Shown here piece by piece: positions 1 to 8,752 of a DNA stretch of 64,000 nt (position 1 is the first letter of the stretch; each line of letters starts with the position of its first letter). Under the pieces are notes generated by a model, which saw only the letters and a list, made by a program, of their open reading frames with translations, was not told where the DNA came from and did not search any database. The stretch comes from Acinetobacter chinensis (GTDB lineage: Bacteria; Pseudomonadota; Gammaproteobacteria; Pseudomonadales; Moraxellaceae), in contig NZ_CP032134.1 in assembly GCF_002165375.2 (NCBI RefSeq), positions 992,001 through 1,056,000 of the forward strand. Reading direction: 5' to 3'. The position numbers and the translations under genes are program-made.

Positions 1-476
1 TGAAACGTATCCGTCATCTTGATGATTCGACTTCAGGTGAAAATGCTCAGGAAGTTGCAGATGCAATCCGTGACATCGTTCAGGATCACGCTGGTGTATT
101 CCGTACATCTGCATTGCTTGAAGAGGGTGTTAAGCAGATTCTTGCAATTGAGCCGCGTGTTCGTAACATCCATCTGAAAGACAAATCCAAAGTATTCAAC
201 ACTGCACGTGTTGAAGCACTTGAAGTTGAAAACCTGTATGAAGTTGCGAAAGCTACTCTGATTTCAGCAGCTGCCCGTAAAGAATGTCGTGGTGCGCATA
301 CAGTGGTTGATTTTGAAGAATCACCAGATCACCCAGCTTATCCTTATGGCCGTCGTGATGATGAATGGATGAAACACACATTATGGTTCTCTGCTGATAA
401 CCATCTTGAGTACAAGCCAGTGCGTTATAACCCGCTGTCTGTTGAACCAATTCCACCTAAACCACGTACATTCTAA
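1..476 (+). CDS. sdhA: Succinate dehydrogenase flavoprotein subunit, 3' end (partial)
   Basis: The window opens inside this gene; the reading frame runs from base 3 to a TAA at 474-476, giving the last 157 residues. The visible part is the helical and C-terminal domain of the FAD-carrying subunit of succinate dehydrogenase (complex II), which oxidises succinate to fumarate. The ending, with DDEWMKHTL followed by a proline-rich YKPVRYNPL-type tail, is typical of SdhA. sdhB follows after 14 bases with its own ribosome binding site, so the two are co-transcribed. The FAD-binding domain and active site lie upstream of the window and cannot be judged. Confidence 0.95.
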   Translation, partial: KRIRHLDDSTSGENAQEVADAIRDIVQDHAGVFRTSALLEEGVKQILAIEPRVRNIHLKDKSKVFNTARVEALEVENLYEVAKATLISAAARKECRGAHTVVDFEESPDHPAYPYGRRDDEWMKHTLWFSADNHLEYKPVRYNPLSVEPIPPKPRTF

Positions 477-490
477 TTAGGAGAAGTAAG

Positions 491-1201
491 ATGAGTAGAG
501 GTACTCGTACATTTAATATCTACCGCTACGATCCTGATAAGGATAAAGCACCGTACATGCAGACTTTTAAACTGGAACTGACAGATAAGCACCGTATGTT
601 GCTTGATGCTCTTCTGGCACTGAAAGTTGAAGATGAATCTTTAACGTTCCGTCGTTCTTGCCGTGAAGGTATCTGTGGTTCTGATGGTGTGAACATTAAC
701 GGTAAAAATGGTCTGGCTTGTCTCTGGAACCTGAATGATTTACCGAATGAAATCACAATCCGTCCTTTACCAGGTCTTCCTGTTGTAAAAGATCTTGTTG
801 TGGATATGAATCAGTTCTACGATCAGTATGACAAAATTCAGCCATTCCTGATCAATAACCAGCCAGCGCCTGCTAGAGAGCGTTTACAGTCTCCTGAAGA
901 CCGTGAACATCTTGATGGTCTGTATGAATGTATTCTTTGTGCATGTTGTTCAACTTCATGCCCATCATTCTGGTGGAACCCGGACAAATTCCTGGGTCCA
1001 TCAGCATTGTTAAATGCATACCGTTTCATTATTGATTCGCGTGATACAGCAACTCAGGATCGTTTATCCCGTCTTGATGACCCGTTCTCTCTGTTCCGCT
1101 GTAAGGGTATTATGAACTGCGTGTCAGTTTGCCCTAAAGGTCTGAATCCTACAAAAGCAATTGGTCACATCCGCAGCATGCTGCTTGATATGGCTGGTTA
1201 A
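491..1201 (+). CDS. sdhB: Succinate dehydrogenase iron-sulfur subunit
   Basis: SdhB passes electrons from the flavoprotein to ubiquinone through three Fe-S clusters. At 236 residues it has the usual length. The N-terminal ferredoxin-like domain carries Cys57, Cys62 and Cys77 for the [2Fe-2S] cluster, with Asp65 in the fourth ligand position, as in Escherichia coli SdhB. The C-terminal domain carries two Cys-rich blocks (CILCACCSTSCP and CKGIMNCVSVCPKG) for the [4Fe-4S] and [3Fe-4S] clusters. The ATG at 491 has a good AGGAG site. A strong terminator follows directly, so this is the last gene of the sdh operon, separated from sucA. Confidence 0.97.
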   Translation: MSRGTRTFNIYRYDPDKDKAPYMQTFKLELTDKHRMLLDALLALKVEDESLTFRRSCREGICGSDGVNINGKNGLACLWNLNDLPNEITIRPLPGLPVVKDLVVDMNQFYDQYDKIQPFLINNQPAPARERLQSPEDREHLDGLYECILCACCSTSCPSFWWNPDKFLGPSALLNAYRFIIDSRDTATQDRLSRLDDPFSLFRCKGIMNCVSVCPKGLNPTKAIGHIRSMLLDMAG

Positions 1202-1213
1202 TTTTTCCGGATC

Positions 1214-1246
1214 AAAAAAAGCACATCTCAGGATGTGCTTTTTTTA
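1214..1246 (+). terminator. Rho-independent terminator after sdhB
   Basis: AGCACATC (1220-1227), a four-base loop and GATGTGCT (1232-1239) form a perfect 8-bp stem, followed by a run of seven T. An A-run upstream makes it potentially bidirectional. Confidence 0.9.
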
Positions 1247-1770
1247 TGTGTTGTAAGACGGTTAGATTGTCTGAAAATTCTGAATAAAAATGTTATGATG
1301 TAACGATATCAGGGGACAGTTCGAGCAGTGTCCTTTTTTATTATGGAAAATTTGATGGTTAATTGTACTTTAGTCTCTCTTGCAAGCAGTTTTTGAATAA
1401 AGCACCATATGTTAGATTAAAATATGATGTATGTATTTAGCTGGTTTATGGGAGGTATGTGTCAATTAAATCAATTGAGAGTTGAGAACATGTTACGATT
1501 TGACATATCGCTGTATGTGAAAAATGTGCCCGTTATATGTACATTTTCTCAACATTTGCAAATCAGCAAACAGTATATAAATATTCAGTAATCGCTTTAG
1601 AAAAGGTAAATCAGAACAGTTACTTTTTCTAAGTCGATTTGCAAAAAATTGCCCAGCCTGGGTTGGGTATTGATGAGTGATGATGCCATTGAGGGCGTTA
1701 TGATTCATTATTCATACTGGGTAACGCCAGTGTGGTGATAACGCCTCATGGCTTATGTCAGATGAGGACT

Positions 1771-1816
1771 AATGTCATATTACCAATTTGACATTATTAA
1801 TCATGGGTTGTGCTTA
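1771..1816 (+). promoter_or_regulatory. Putative sucA promoter with overlapping palindrome
   Basis: AATGTCA (1771-1777) and TGACATT (1789-1795) form a perfect 7-bp inverted repeat with an 11-bp spacer. Its right arm overlaps a consensus -35 hexamer TTGACA (1788-1793). The -10 at the expected distance (around 1811, TGCTTA) is poor. The layout looks like a repressor operator covering a -35 box, but the regulator is unknown. Confidence 0.4.
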
Positions 1817-1862
1817 AAAAGCATCCTGAAAAATGTTTTTGCAATAGGAAATGGGTCCACAA

Positions 1863-4700
1863 ATGCAAGAAGTTGCTGACGCACTGCGTCTTGACACTGA
1901 ACTTTCCGCTGATAGTGCAGCGTATATTGAAGAACTTTATGAGCAGTATTTGACGGCTCCAGACTCAGTAGGTGCTGACTGGCGTGAATACTTCGATAAA
2001 TTCCCGAAAGGCGACCAGCCACACAGCAATGTACGTGAGCAATTCCTTTTACTGGGTCGTAATTCAAGCCGTGTCCAGCCAGTTGTTCAAAGCGCAGTCA
2101 GTTCTGAACATGAACGTCGCCAGATTGGTGTATTGCAGTTAATTGCAGCATATCGTAACCGTGGTCATCAAAAAGCAAAACTGGATCCATTAGGTCTGGC
2201 TAAACGTGAAGACGTGCCTGATCTTGATCTTGCTGCACATGGTTTGACTAAATCTGATCTTGATACTGTATTTAATGCCGGTAATCTTGCAATTGGTAAA
2301 ACTGAAGCAACTTTAGGTGAAATGGTTAACGCGATGGAAGCAACATATTGTGCTTCTATTGGTGTTGAATACATGCACATTGTTGATACCAAAGAAAAAC
2401 GCTGGATTCAGCAACGCCTTGAAGGTGCTCGTGGTCAGTTTGGTTTTTCTGCAGAGCAGAAGAAACACGTACTTGAGCGTCTGACAGCTGCTGAAGGCCT
2501 GGAAAAATTCCTGGGCAATAAATACGTTGGTGCTAAACGCTTTGGTGTGGAAGGTGGTGAATCTTTCATTCCTATGGTGAACGAATTGATTCAGCGTGCA
2601 GGTTCTGTAGGCTGTAAAGAAGTTGTGATCGGGATGCCACACCGTGGTCGTCTGAACCTGCTTGTAAATATCATGGGTAAAAACCCGGCAGACCTTTTTG
2701 GTGAATTTGAAGGTAAATCACTGCATAAAAAAGGTTCTGGTGACGTTAAGTATCACCAGGGTTTCTCTTCAAACGTAATGACACCAGGCGGCGAAGTTCA
2801 CCTGGCACTGGCATTCAACCCATCGCATCTTGAAATCGTTGGACCTGTAGTTGAAGGTTCTGTACGTGCACGTCAGGTTCGTCGTAAAGACATCGGTGGT
2901 GATGACGTATTACCGGTGATTGTACACGGTGATGCTGCTTTTGCAGGTCAGGGCGTGAACCAGGAAACTTTCCAGATGTCACAGACTCGTGGTTACACAG
3001 TCGGTGGTACGGTTCATATTGTTGTCAATAACCAGGTTGGTTTCACAACATCTGATCCACGCGATGCACGTTCTACAGAATACTGTACAGATATCGCAAA
3101 AATGATCCAGGCACCGATTTTCCATGTGAACGGTGATGATCCTGAATCTGTTCTGTTTGTTTCTCAGCTTGCTCACGACTTCCGTCACACATTCCGTAAG
3201 GATGTTGTGATTGATATGTTCTGTTACCGTCGTCGTGGTCACAACGAAGCAGACGAGCCAGCTGCAACTCAGCCAATGATGTATCAGGTGATCAACAAAA
3301 AAGCGACAACACGTACGCTTTATGCAGATCAGCTTGTACAGCAGAATGTACTTGACCGTGCTGCTGCTGATGCAATGGTTGAAAAATACCGTGAAGACCT
3401 TGAAGCAGGCAACCATGTTGCCAATGCACTTGTTCTTGAGCCAAATACGAAAATGTTCGTGGACTGGACACCGTATTTAGGTCACGAATATACAGATGTA
3501 TGGGATACAACATTCCCGATCGAACGCCTGAAAGAACTTGGCACAAAAATGCGTGAGTTGCCAGAAGGCTTCGTGATGCAGCGTCAAGTTTCAAAAGTCA
3601 TTGATGACCGTTTAAAAATGCAGACAGGCGAAATGCCACTGAACTGGGGCGCAGCTGAAACTTTAGCTTATGCTTCCATTCTGGACGATGGTTACCTTGT
3701 ACGTCTGACTGGTGAAGACGTTGGTCGTGGTACATTCTCACACCGTCATGCAAAACTGCATAACCAGGTGGATGGTTCGGTTTATATCCCACTTTGCCAC
3801 ATCAAAGAAAATCAGCCACGTACTGCAATCTATGACTCTCTGTTGTCAGAAATGGCTGTACTTGCGTTTGAATATGGTTATGCAACGACACTGCCACACA
3901 GTTTAATTATCTGGGAAGCGCAGTTCGGTGACTTTGCAAACTGTGCGCAGGTTGTGATCGATCAGTTCATTTCTTCTGGTGAAACCAAATGGGAACGTGT
4001 GTGTGGTTTAACACTGCTTCTTCCACATGGTTTTGAAGGTCAGGGTCCAGAGCATTCATCTGCACGTCTTGAACGTTTCCTTCAGTTATGTGCTGAAGAA
4101 AATATGCAGGTGATCACTCCGACTACGCCAGCTCAGATTTTCCATGCGATGCGTCGTCAGGCAATCCGCCCAATCCGTAAGCCAATGATCGTGACTTCAC
4201 CGAAGTCATTACTTCGTCACAAACTTGCGACATCCACTCTGGATGAACTGGCGACAGGTACATTCCAGACTGTGATTGATGAAGTGGATAACATTAACAA
4301 AGCTGACGTAACACGTCTGGTTCTGTGTGGTGGTAAGGTTTATTACGATCTGCTTGAAAAACGTCGTGAAGAAAATCTGAATATTGCAATTGTCCGTGTT
4401 GAACAGTTGTATCCATATCCAGAACAGCGTCTTGCAGAAGTACTGGCTACTTATCCAAACATCAAAGAACTTGTATGGTGTCAGGAAGAGCCGAAGAACC
4501 AGGGCGCATGGCTGTTTATCGCACCTCGTTTATACGAAGGCGTAATGAAATCCGGTCAACAAATTAAAATCAGCTACGCAGGTCGTGAAGCTTCAGCTGC
4601 ACCTGCTTGTGGCTCACCTTACTTGCACGCAAAACAACAAGCTCAGCTCGTATTTGACGCACTTGCGATCGTAGCTGATCAATCAGGAGAAACTAAATAA
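1863..4700 (+). CDS. sucA: 2-oxoglutarate dehydrogenase E1 component
   Basis: SucA is the thiamine diphosphate-dependent decarboxylase of the 2-oxoglutarate dehydrogenase complex, converting 2-oxoglutarate to a succinyl group passed to SucB. It is about 945 residues long, the normal size. Family hallmarks visible are GMPHRGRLN near residue 260, HGDAAFAGQG in the ThDP domain, and the RRGHNEADEP segment. I chose the ATG at 1863 because MQEVADAL aligns with the start of other SucA proteins. An in-frame ATG at 1851 would add four residues and sits right against the AGGA motif. The TAA stop overlaps the sucB ATG (TAATG), showing translational coupling. Confidence 0.97.
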   Translation: MQEVADALRLDTELSADSAAYIEELYEQYLTAPDSVGADWREYFDKFPKGDQPHSNVREQFLLLGRNSSRVQPVVQSAVSSEHERRQIGVLQLIAAYRNRGHQKAKLDPLGLAKREDVPDLDLAAHGLTKSDLDTVFNAGNLAIGKTEATLGEMVNAMEATYCASIGVEYMHIVDTKEKRWIQQRLEGARGQFGFSAEQKKHVLERLTAAEGLEKFLGNKYVGAKRFGVEGGESFIPMVNELIQRAGSVGCKEVVIGMPHRGRLNLLVNIMGKNPADLFGEFEGKSLHKKGSGDVKYHQGFSSNVMTPGGEVHLALAFNPSHLEIVGPVVEGSVRARQVRRKDIGGDDVLPVIVHGDAAFAGQGVNQETFQMSQTRGYTVGGTVHIVVNNQVGFTTSDPRDARSTEYCTDIAKMIQAPIFHVNGDDPESVLFVSQLAHDFRHTFRKDVVIDMFCYRRRGHNEADEPAATQPMMYQVINKKATTRTLYADQLVQQNVLDRAAADAMVEKYREDLEAGNHVANALVLEPNTKMFVDWTPYLGHEYTDVWDTTFPIERLKELGTKMRELPEGFVMQRQVSKVIDDRLKMQTGEMPLNWGAAETLAYASILDDGYLVRLTGEDVGRGTFSHRHAKLHNQVDGSVYIPLCHIKENQPRTAIYDSLLSEMAVLAFEYGYATTLPHSLIIWEAQFGDFANCAQVVIDQFISSGETKWERVCGLTLLLPHGFEGQGPEHSSARLERFLQLCAEENMQVITPTTPAQIFHAMRRQAIRPIRKPMIVTSPKSLLRHKLATSTLDELATGTFQTVIDEVDNINKADVTRLVLCGGKVYYDLLEKRREENLNIAIVRVEQLYPYPEQRLAEVLATYPNIKELVWCQEEPKNQGAWLFIAPRLYEGVMKSGQQIKISYAGREASAAPACGSPYLHAKQQAQLVFDALAIVADQSGETK

Positions 4701-5908
4701 TGGCAACCGAAATTAAAGCACCGGTATTTCCAGAGTCAGTTGCTGACGGTACGATTGCGACCTGGCACAAACAACCAGGTGAAGCTGTATCACGCGATGA
4801 AGTAATCTGTGATATTGAAACTGATAAAGTTGTTCTGGAAGTGGTTGCTCCTGCTGATGGTACTATTTCTGCAATCATCAAAAATGAAGGCGATACAGTT
4901 CTTTCATCTGAAGTGATTGCACAGTTTGAAGAAGGTGCTGTTTCTGGCGCTGCTGCAACTGAAGCTGTTCAGTCTGAACAGAAAGTTGAACAGGCTGCTT
5001 CAAATACTCAGGCAGGTGCTGCACCTGTTGTTGAGCGTGCTCAGCCAGTTGCTGATCAGGCACCAGCGGTACGTAAAGCATTAACTGAAACCGGTATTGC
5101 AGCTGCTGACGTAGCGGGTACAGGTCGTGGTGGTCGCATCACTAAAGAAGATGTTGCAAATCATCAGGCTAAACCAGCTGCTGCACCTTTAAGCGTTGCT
5201 GTTGGTGAGCGTATTGAAAAACGTGTTCCTATGACACGTCTTCGTAAGCGTGTTGCTGAGCGTCTGCTTGCAGCGACTCAGGAAACTGCAATGCTGACTA
5301 CGTTCAACGAAGTCAACATGAAGCCAATCATGGAAATGCGCGCACAGTACAAAGATGCGTTTGAAAAACGCCATGGCGCTCGTTTAGGTTTCATGTCTTT
5401 CTTTGTTAAAGCAGCGACTGAAGCACTGAAACGCTACCCAGCTGTAAATGCTTCCATTGATGGCGAAGATATCGTTTATCACGGTTTCTATGACATCGGT
5501 GTAGCGGTTTCTTCTGAGCGTGGTCTGGTTGTACCTGTACTTCGTGATACTGATCGCATGAACTATGCAGAAGTTGAAAACGGTATCCGTGCATATGCTG
5601 GTAAAGCGCGTGACGGTAAACTGGGTATCGAAGATATGACTGGCGGTACATTCACTATTACTAATGGTGGTACTTTCGGTTCATTACTTTCTACGCCTAT
5701 TCTGAACACACCACAGACAGCTATTCTGGGTATGCATAAAATCCAGGATCGTCCAATGGCTGTAAATGGTCAGGTTGAAATTCTGCCGATGATGTATCTG
5801 GCACTTTCTTATGACCACCGTTTAATCGATGGTAAAGAAGCAGTAGGTTTCCTTGTTGCAATTAAAGAATTGCTTGAAGAGCCAGCTCGTTTAATCCTTG
5901 ATCTTTAA
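4700..5908 (+). CDS. sucB: Dihydrolipoyllysine-residue succinyltransferase (E2)
   Basis: SucB forms the core of the 2-oxoglutarate dehydrogenase complex and transfers the succinyl group from its lipoyl arm to CoA. The 402 residues show an N-terminal lipoyl domain with the modified lysine at Lys43 (ETDKVVLEV). An Ala/Gln-rich linker follows, then an E3-binding domain around residues 110-145 (VRKALTETGI through GRGGRITKEDV), and the catalytic domain ending in the SYDHRLIDG active-site motif. The start overlaps the sucA stop. lpd follows 58 bases downstream, past a hairpin. Confidence 0.97.
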   Translation: MATEIKAPVFPESVADGTIATWHKQPGEAVSRDEVICDIETDKVVLEVVAPADGTISAIIKNEGDTVLSSEVIAQFEEGAVSGAAATEAVQSEQKVEQAASNTQAGAAPVVERAQPVADQAPAVRKALTETGIAAADVAGTGRGGRITKEDVANHQAKPAAAPLSVAVGERIEKRVPMTRLRKRVAERLLAATQETAMLTTFNEVNMKPIMEMRAQYKDAFEKRHGARLGFMSFFVKAATEALKRYPAVNASIDGEDIVYHGFYDIGVAVSSERGLVVPVLRDTDRMNYAEVENGIRAYAGKARDGKLGIEDMTGGTFTITNGGTFGSLLSTPILNTPQTAILGMHKIQDRPMAVNGQVEILPMMYLALSYDHRLIDGKEAVGFLVAIKELLEEPARLILDL

Positions 5909-5925
5909 TTCTTACGAATAACAAT

Positions 5926-5953
5926 ACGGGCTTAGGGTGATCCTCTAGCCCGT
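5926..5953 (+). promoter_or_regulatory. Hairpin between sucB and lpd
   Basis: ACGGGCTTAGG (5926-5936) pairs with CCTCTAGCCCGT (5942-5953), with one bulge. Only three T follow, and the lpd Shine-Dalgarno (CTGGAG) starts a few bases later. It may be an mRNA processing or stability element, or a weak attenuator that sets the E3:E2 ratio. Confidence 0.5.
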
Positions 5954-5966
5954 TTCTGGAGATAGC

Positions 5967-7400
5967 ATGTCTCAGTTTGATTTAGTAGTAATCGGCGGTG
6001 GGCCAGGTGGTTATGAAGCAGCGATCCGTGCTGCACAGCTTGGTTTCAAAGTTGCGTGTATCGAAAAACGTGTACACAAAGGTAAACCATCTCTGGGTGG
6101 TACTTGCTTAAACGTAGGTTGTATCCCTTCTAAAGCATTGCTTGATTCTTCACATCACTATGAAGATACACTTCATGGCTTGGATGTACACGGAATCTCA
6201 GTTGAAAATGTTCAATTAGACCTTCAAAAACTTCTTGCGCGTAAAGACAAAGTTGTTGATAACTTAACTGGTGGTGTTGCTCAATTATTAAAAGGCAACG
6301 GCATTGAGTGGTTACAGGGTACTGGTAAATTACTTGCAGGTAAAAAAGTTGAATTCACACCATTAGAAGGTAGTGATGTTCAGGTTTTAGAACCTAAATT
6401 CGTAATTCTTGCGACAGGTTCTGTACCTGTAAACATTCCTGTAGCAAAAGTTGATGAAGACTTAATCGTTGATTCAACTGGCGCATTAGAATTCCAGGAA
6501 GTGCCTAAACGTCTTGGCGTAATCGGTGCAGGTGTTATTGGTCTGGAGCTTGGTTCTGTATGGCGTCGTCTGGGTTCTGAAGTTGTTGTGTTTGAAGCAC
6601 TGGATGCATTTTTACCAATGGCAGACAAAGCTTTGGCAAAAGACTACCAGAAACTTTTGACTAAACAGGGTTTAGACATTCGTGTAGGCGCTAAAGTTGC
6701 GGGTACTGAGATTAACGGTCGTGAAGTGACTGTTCAATATACTCAAGGCGGCGAAGACAAAACTCAGACTTTCGATAAATTGATCGTTTGTGTAGGTCGT
6801 AAAGCGTATGCAGAAGGTCTATTGAGCGACGATTCAGGTATTAAACTCACTGAACGTGGTCTTGTTGAAGTCAACGACTGGTGTGCAACTTCTGTTGAAG
6901 GCGTATATGCAATTGGTGACCTGGTTCGTGGTCCAATGCTTGCACATAAAGCAATGGAAGAAGGTGTAATGGCTGTTGAACGTATGCATGGTCATGCGGC
7001 TCAGATCAACTATGACACCATCATCAGCGTAATTTACACACACCCAGAAGCGGCGTGGGTAGGTTTAACTGAAGAACAAGCCAAAGAAAAAGGTCATGAA
7101 GTTAAAACAGGTCAATTCCCATTTGCGGTGAATGGTCGTGCTTTAGCTGCCAATGAATCTGCTGGTTTCGTGAAGTTTGTTGCTGATGCGAAAACGGATC
7201 GTTTACTGGGTATGCACATCATTGGTCCTGGCGCATCTGACATCGTTCACCAGGGTATGATTGCGCTTGAGTTTGTATCTTCTGTTGAAGACTTACAGCT
7301 GATGACTTTTGGTCACCCAACGTATTCAGAAGTGGTTCATGAGGCTGCACTTGCAGTGGATGGACGTGCGATTCACGCGATTCAGCGTAAACGCAAATAA
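5967..7400 (+). CDS. lpd: Dihydrolipoyl dehydrogenase (E3)
   Basis: Lpd reoxidises the dihydrolipoyl group of the E2 arm using FAD and NAD+. The 477 residues have the standard order. An N-terminal FAD-binding GGGPGGYEAA motif comes first, then the redox-active disulfide Cys47/Cys52 in GGTCLNVGCIPSK. Next are an NAD-binding GAGVIGLELGSVW motif near residue 190 and a C-terminal dimerisation domain with the HPTYSE active-site histidine region. It follows sucB in the same direction and ends at a strong terminator, so sucA-sucB-lpd form one operon. Confidence 0.97.
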   Translation: MSQFDLVVIGGGPGGYEAAIRAAQLGFKVACIEKRVHKGKPSLGGTCLNVGCIPSKALLDSSHHYEDTLHGLDVHGISVENVQLDLQKLLARKDKVVDNLTGGVAQLLKGNGIEWLQGTGKLLAGKKVEFTPLEGSDVQVLEPKFVILATGSVPVNIPVAKVDEDLIVDSTGALEFQEVPKRLGVIGAGVIGLELGSVWRRLGSEVVVFEALDAFLPMADKALAKDYQKLLTKQGLDIRVGAKVAGTEINGREVTVQYTQGGEDKTQTFDKLIVCVGRKAYAEGLLSDDSGIKLTERGLVEVNDWCATSVEGVYAIGDLVRGPMLAHKAMEEGVMAVERMHGHAAQINYDTIISVIYTHPEAAWVGLTEEQAKEKGHEVKTGQFPFAVNGRALAANESAGFVKFVADAKTDRLLGMHIIGPGASDIVHQGMIALEFVSSVEDLQLMTFGHPTYSEVVHEAALAVDGRAIHAIQRKRK

Positions 7401-7407
7401 GATCACA

Positions 7408-7436
7408 AAAAGAGCGGTTTATACCGCTCTTTTTTA
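7408..7436 (+). terminator. Terminator after lpd
   Basis: AGAGCGGT (7411-7418), loop TTAT, ACCGCTCT (7423-7430) and a T-run: a clean 8-bp stem, A-rich upstream. Confidence 0.9.
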
Positions 7437-7498
7437 CGTAATGGTGGTTGTTTTTAAAAGAACAATCATCTAAAAATAAAAGAACAAATTTTAATAAT

Positions 7499-7537
7499 TG
7501 CCAATGGTTTGACATGGCGTATGCCTAAATATTGGCA
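7499..7537 (+). promoter_or_regulatory. Inverted repeat and -35-like box upstream of sucC
   Basis: TGCCAAT (7499-7505) and ATTGGCA (7531-7537) are perfect inverted arms separated by 25 bp. Between them lies a TTGACA hexamer (7509-7514) and an inner GGC-GTAT-GCC. No convincing -10 stands at 17 bp. Together with the upstream terminator this suggests that sucCD has its own controlled promoter; the assignment is tentative. Confidence 0.35.
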
Positions 7538-7573
7538 GGTAATAACAACGTGAAAAGTAGTAAAAGGTAAAAA

Positions 7574-8740
7574 ATGAATTTACATGAGTATCAATCGAAA
7601 GCGCTGTTAAAAAAATATGGTATGCCAGTGCAGGAAGGCATTTTAATCACAACACCCGATGAAGCATCGAAAGCATTTGACCAGATCGGTGGCAAATTTG
7701 CAGTCATGAAAGCTCAGGTTCATGCAGGCGGACGTGGTAAAGCAGGTGGTGTTAAAGTTGTAAAATCTGCCGATGAAGCAGCTGAATATGCCAGAAACTT
7801 GATTGGTACAAATTTAGTGACCTATCAGACCGATGCTAATGGTCAGCCTGTAAACAGTATTCTGGTGTGTGAAGATGTTTATCCTGTGGAGCGTGAGCTT
7901 TATTTAGGTGCAGTGGTAGACCGTTCAAGCCGTCGTGTAACGTTTATGGCATCGACTGAAGGCGGTGTTGAAATTGAAAAAGTTGCAGAAGAAACTCCTG
8001 AAAAAATTATTAAAGTAGAAGTAGATCCACTGGTCGGTTTATTGCCGTTCCAGGCACGTGATGTTGCATTCCAGCTGGGCTTGAAAGATAAACAGATTGC
8101 TCAGTTTGTCACGATTATGACAGGTGCATATCAGGCATTTGTTGAAAATGATTTTGCCTTGTTTGAAATCAACCCATTATCTGTTCGTGAAAATGGTGAA
8201 ATTCTGTGTGTGGATGCAAAAATCGGCATCGACTCAAATGCGTTATACCGCCTTCCTGAAATTTCAGCGATGCGTGATAAATCTCAGGAAAATGAACGTG
8301 AGCTGAAAGCATCTGAATTTGACCTGAACTATGTTGCTCTCGAAGGTAACATTGGTTGTATGGTGAATGGTGCAGGTCTTGCAATGGCAACCATGGATAT
8401 CATTAAACTGTATGGTGGTCAGCCTGCAAACTTCCTGGACGTTGGCGGTGGTGCAACCAAAGACCGTGTGATTGAAGCATTTAAAATCATTCTTTCAGAT
8501 ACATCTGTACAGGGTGTATTGATCAATATCTTCGGTGGTATTGTACGTTGTGACATGATTGCTGAAGCCATTATTGCAGCGGTTCAGGAAGTAAATGTAA
8601 CTGTACCTGTAGTTGTCCGTTTGGAAGGGAACAATGCAGAGTTAGGTGCAAAATTACTGGATGAATCAGGTTTGAAATTGATTTCTGCGAACGGTCTGGC
8701 CGATGCTGCAGAAAAAGTTGTTGCTGCAGTGAAAGCGTAA
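7574..8740 (+). CDS. sucC: Succinyl-CoA synthetase beta subunit (ADP-forming)
   Basis: SucC is the nucleotide-binding subunit of succinyl-CoA synthetase, which makes ATP (or GTP) from succinyl-CoA. The 388 residues match the family length. The N-terminal ATP-grasp domain opens with MNLHEYQSKALL and carries KAQVHAGGRGKAGGVK. The C-terminal domain includes GNIGCMVNGAGLAM and the FLDVGGGA segment that contacts SucD. The AAGGT site fits the ATG at 7574. sucD follows 12 bases later with its own AAGGAG, so the two form an operon. Confidence 0.97.
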   Translation: MNLHEYQSKALLKKYGMPVQEGILITTPDEASKAFDQIGGKFAVMKAQVHAGGRGKAGGVKVVKSADEAAEYARNLIGTNLVTYQTDANGQPVNSILVCEDVYPVERELYLGAVVDRSSRRVTFMASTEGGVEIEKVAEETPEKIIKVEVDPLVGLLPFQARDVAFQLGLKDKQIAQFVTIMTGAYQAFVENDFALFEINPLSVRENGEILCVDAKIGIDSNALYRLPEISAMRDKSQENERELKASEFDLNYVALEGNIGCMVNGAGLAMATMDIIKLYGGQPANFLDVGGGATKDRVIEAFKIILSDTSVQGVLINIFGGIVRCDMIAEAIIAAVQEVNVTVPVVVRLEGNNAELGAKLLDESGLKLISANGLADAAEKVVAAVKA

Positions 8741-8752
8741 GGAGTATCAATC

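Larger units (their letters stand above)
1202..1862. other. 650-bp intergenic region between sdhB and sucA
   Basis: No credible gene is seen here. After the sdhB terminator there is a second weaker hairpin (GGACA at about 1314-1318 pairing with TGTCC at 1329-1333, then six T). Near the sucA end there is a palindrome and a perfect TTGACA hexamer, listed separately. The long spacing and the two hairpins suggest that sucA has its own regulated promoter rather than being read through from sdh. Confidence 0.6.

Noticed and set aside
2979..3416. Minus-strand ORFs inside sucA
   Set aside because: They are shadows of a well-identified gene, without ribosome binding sites.
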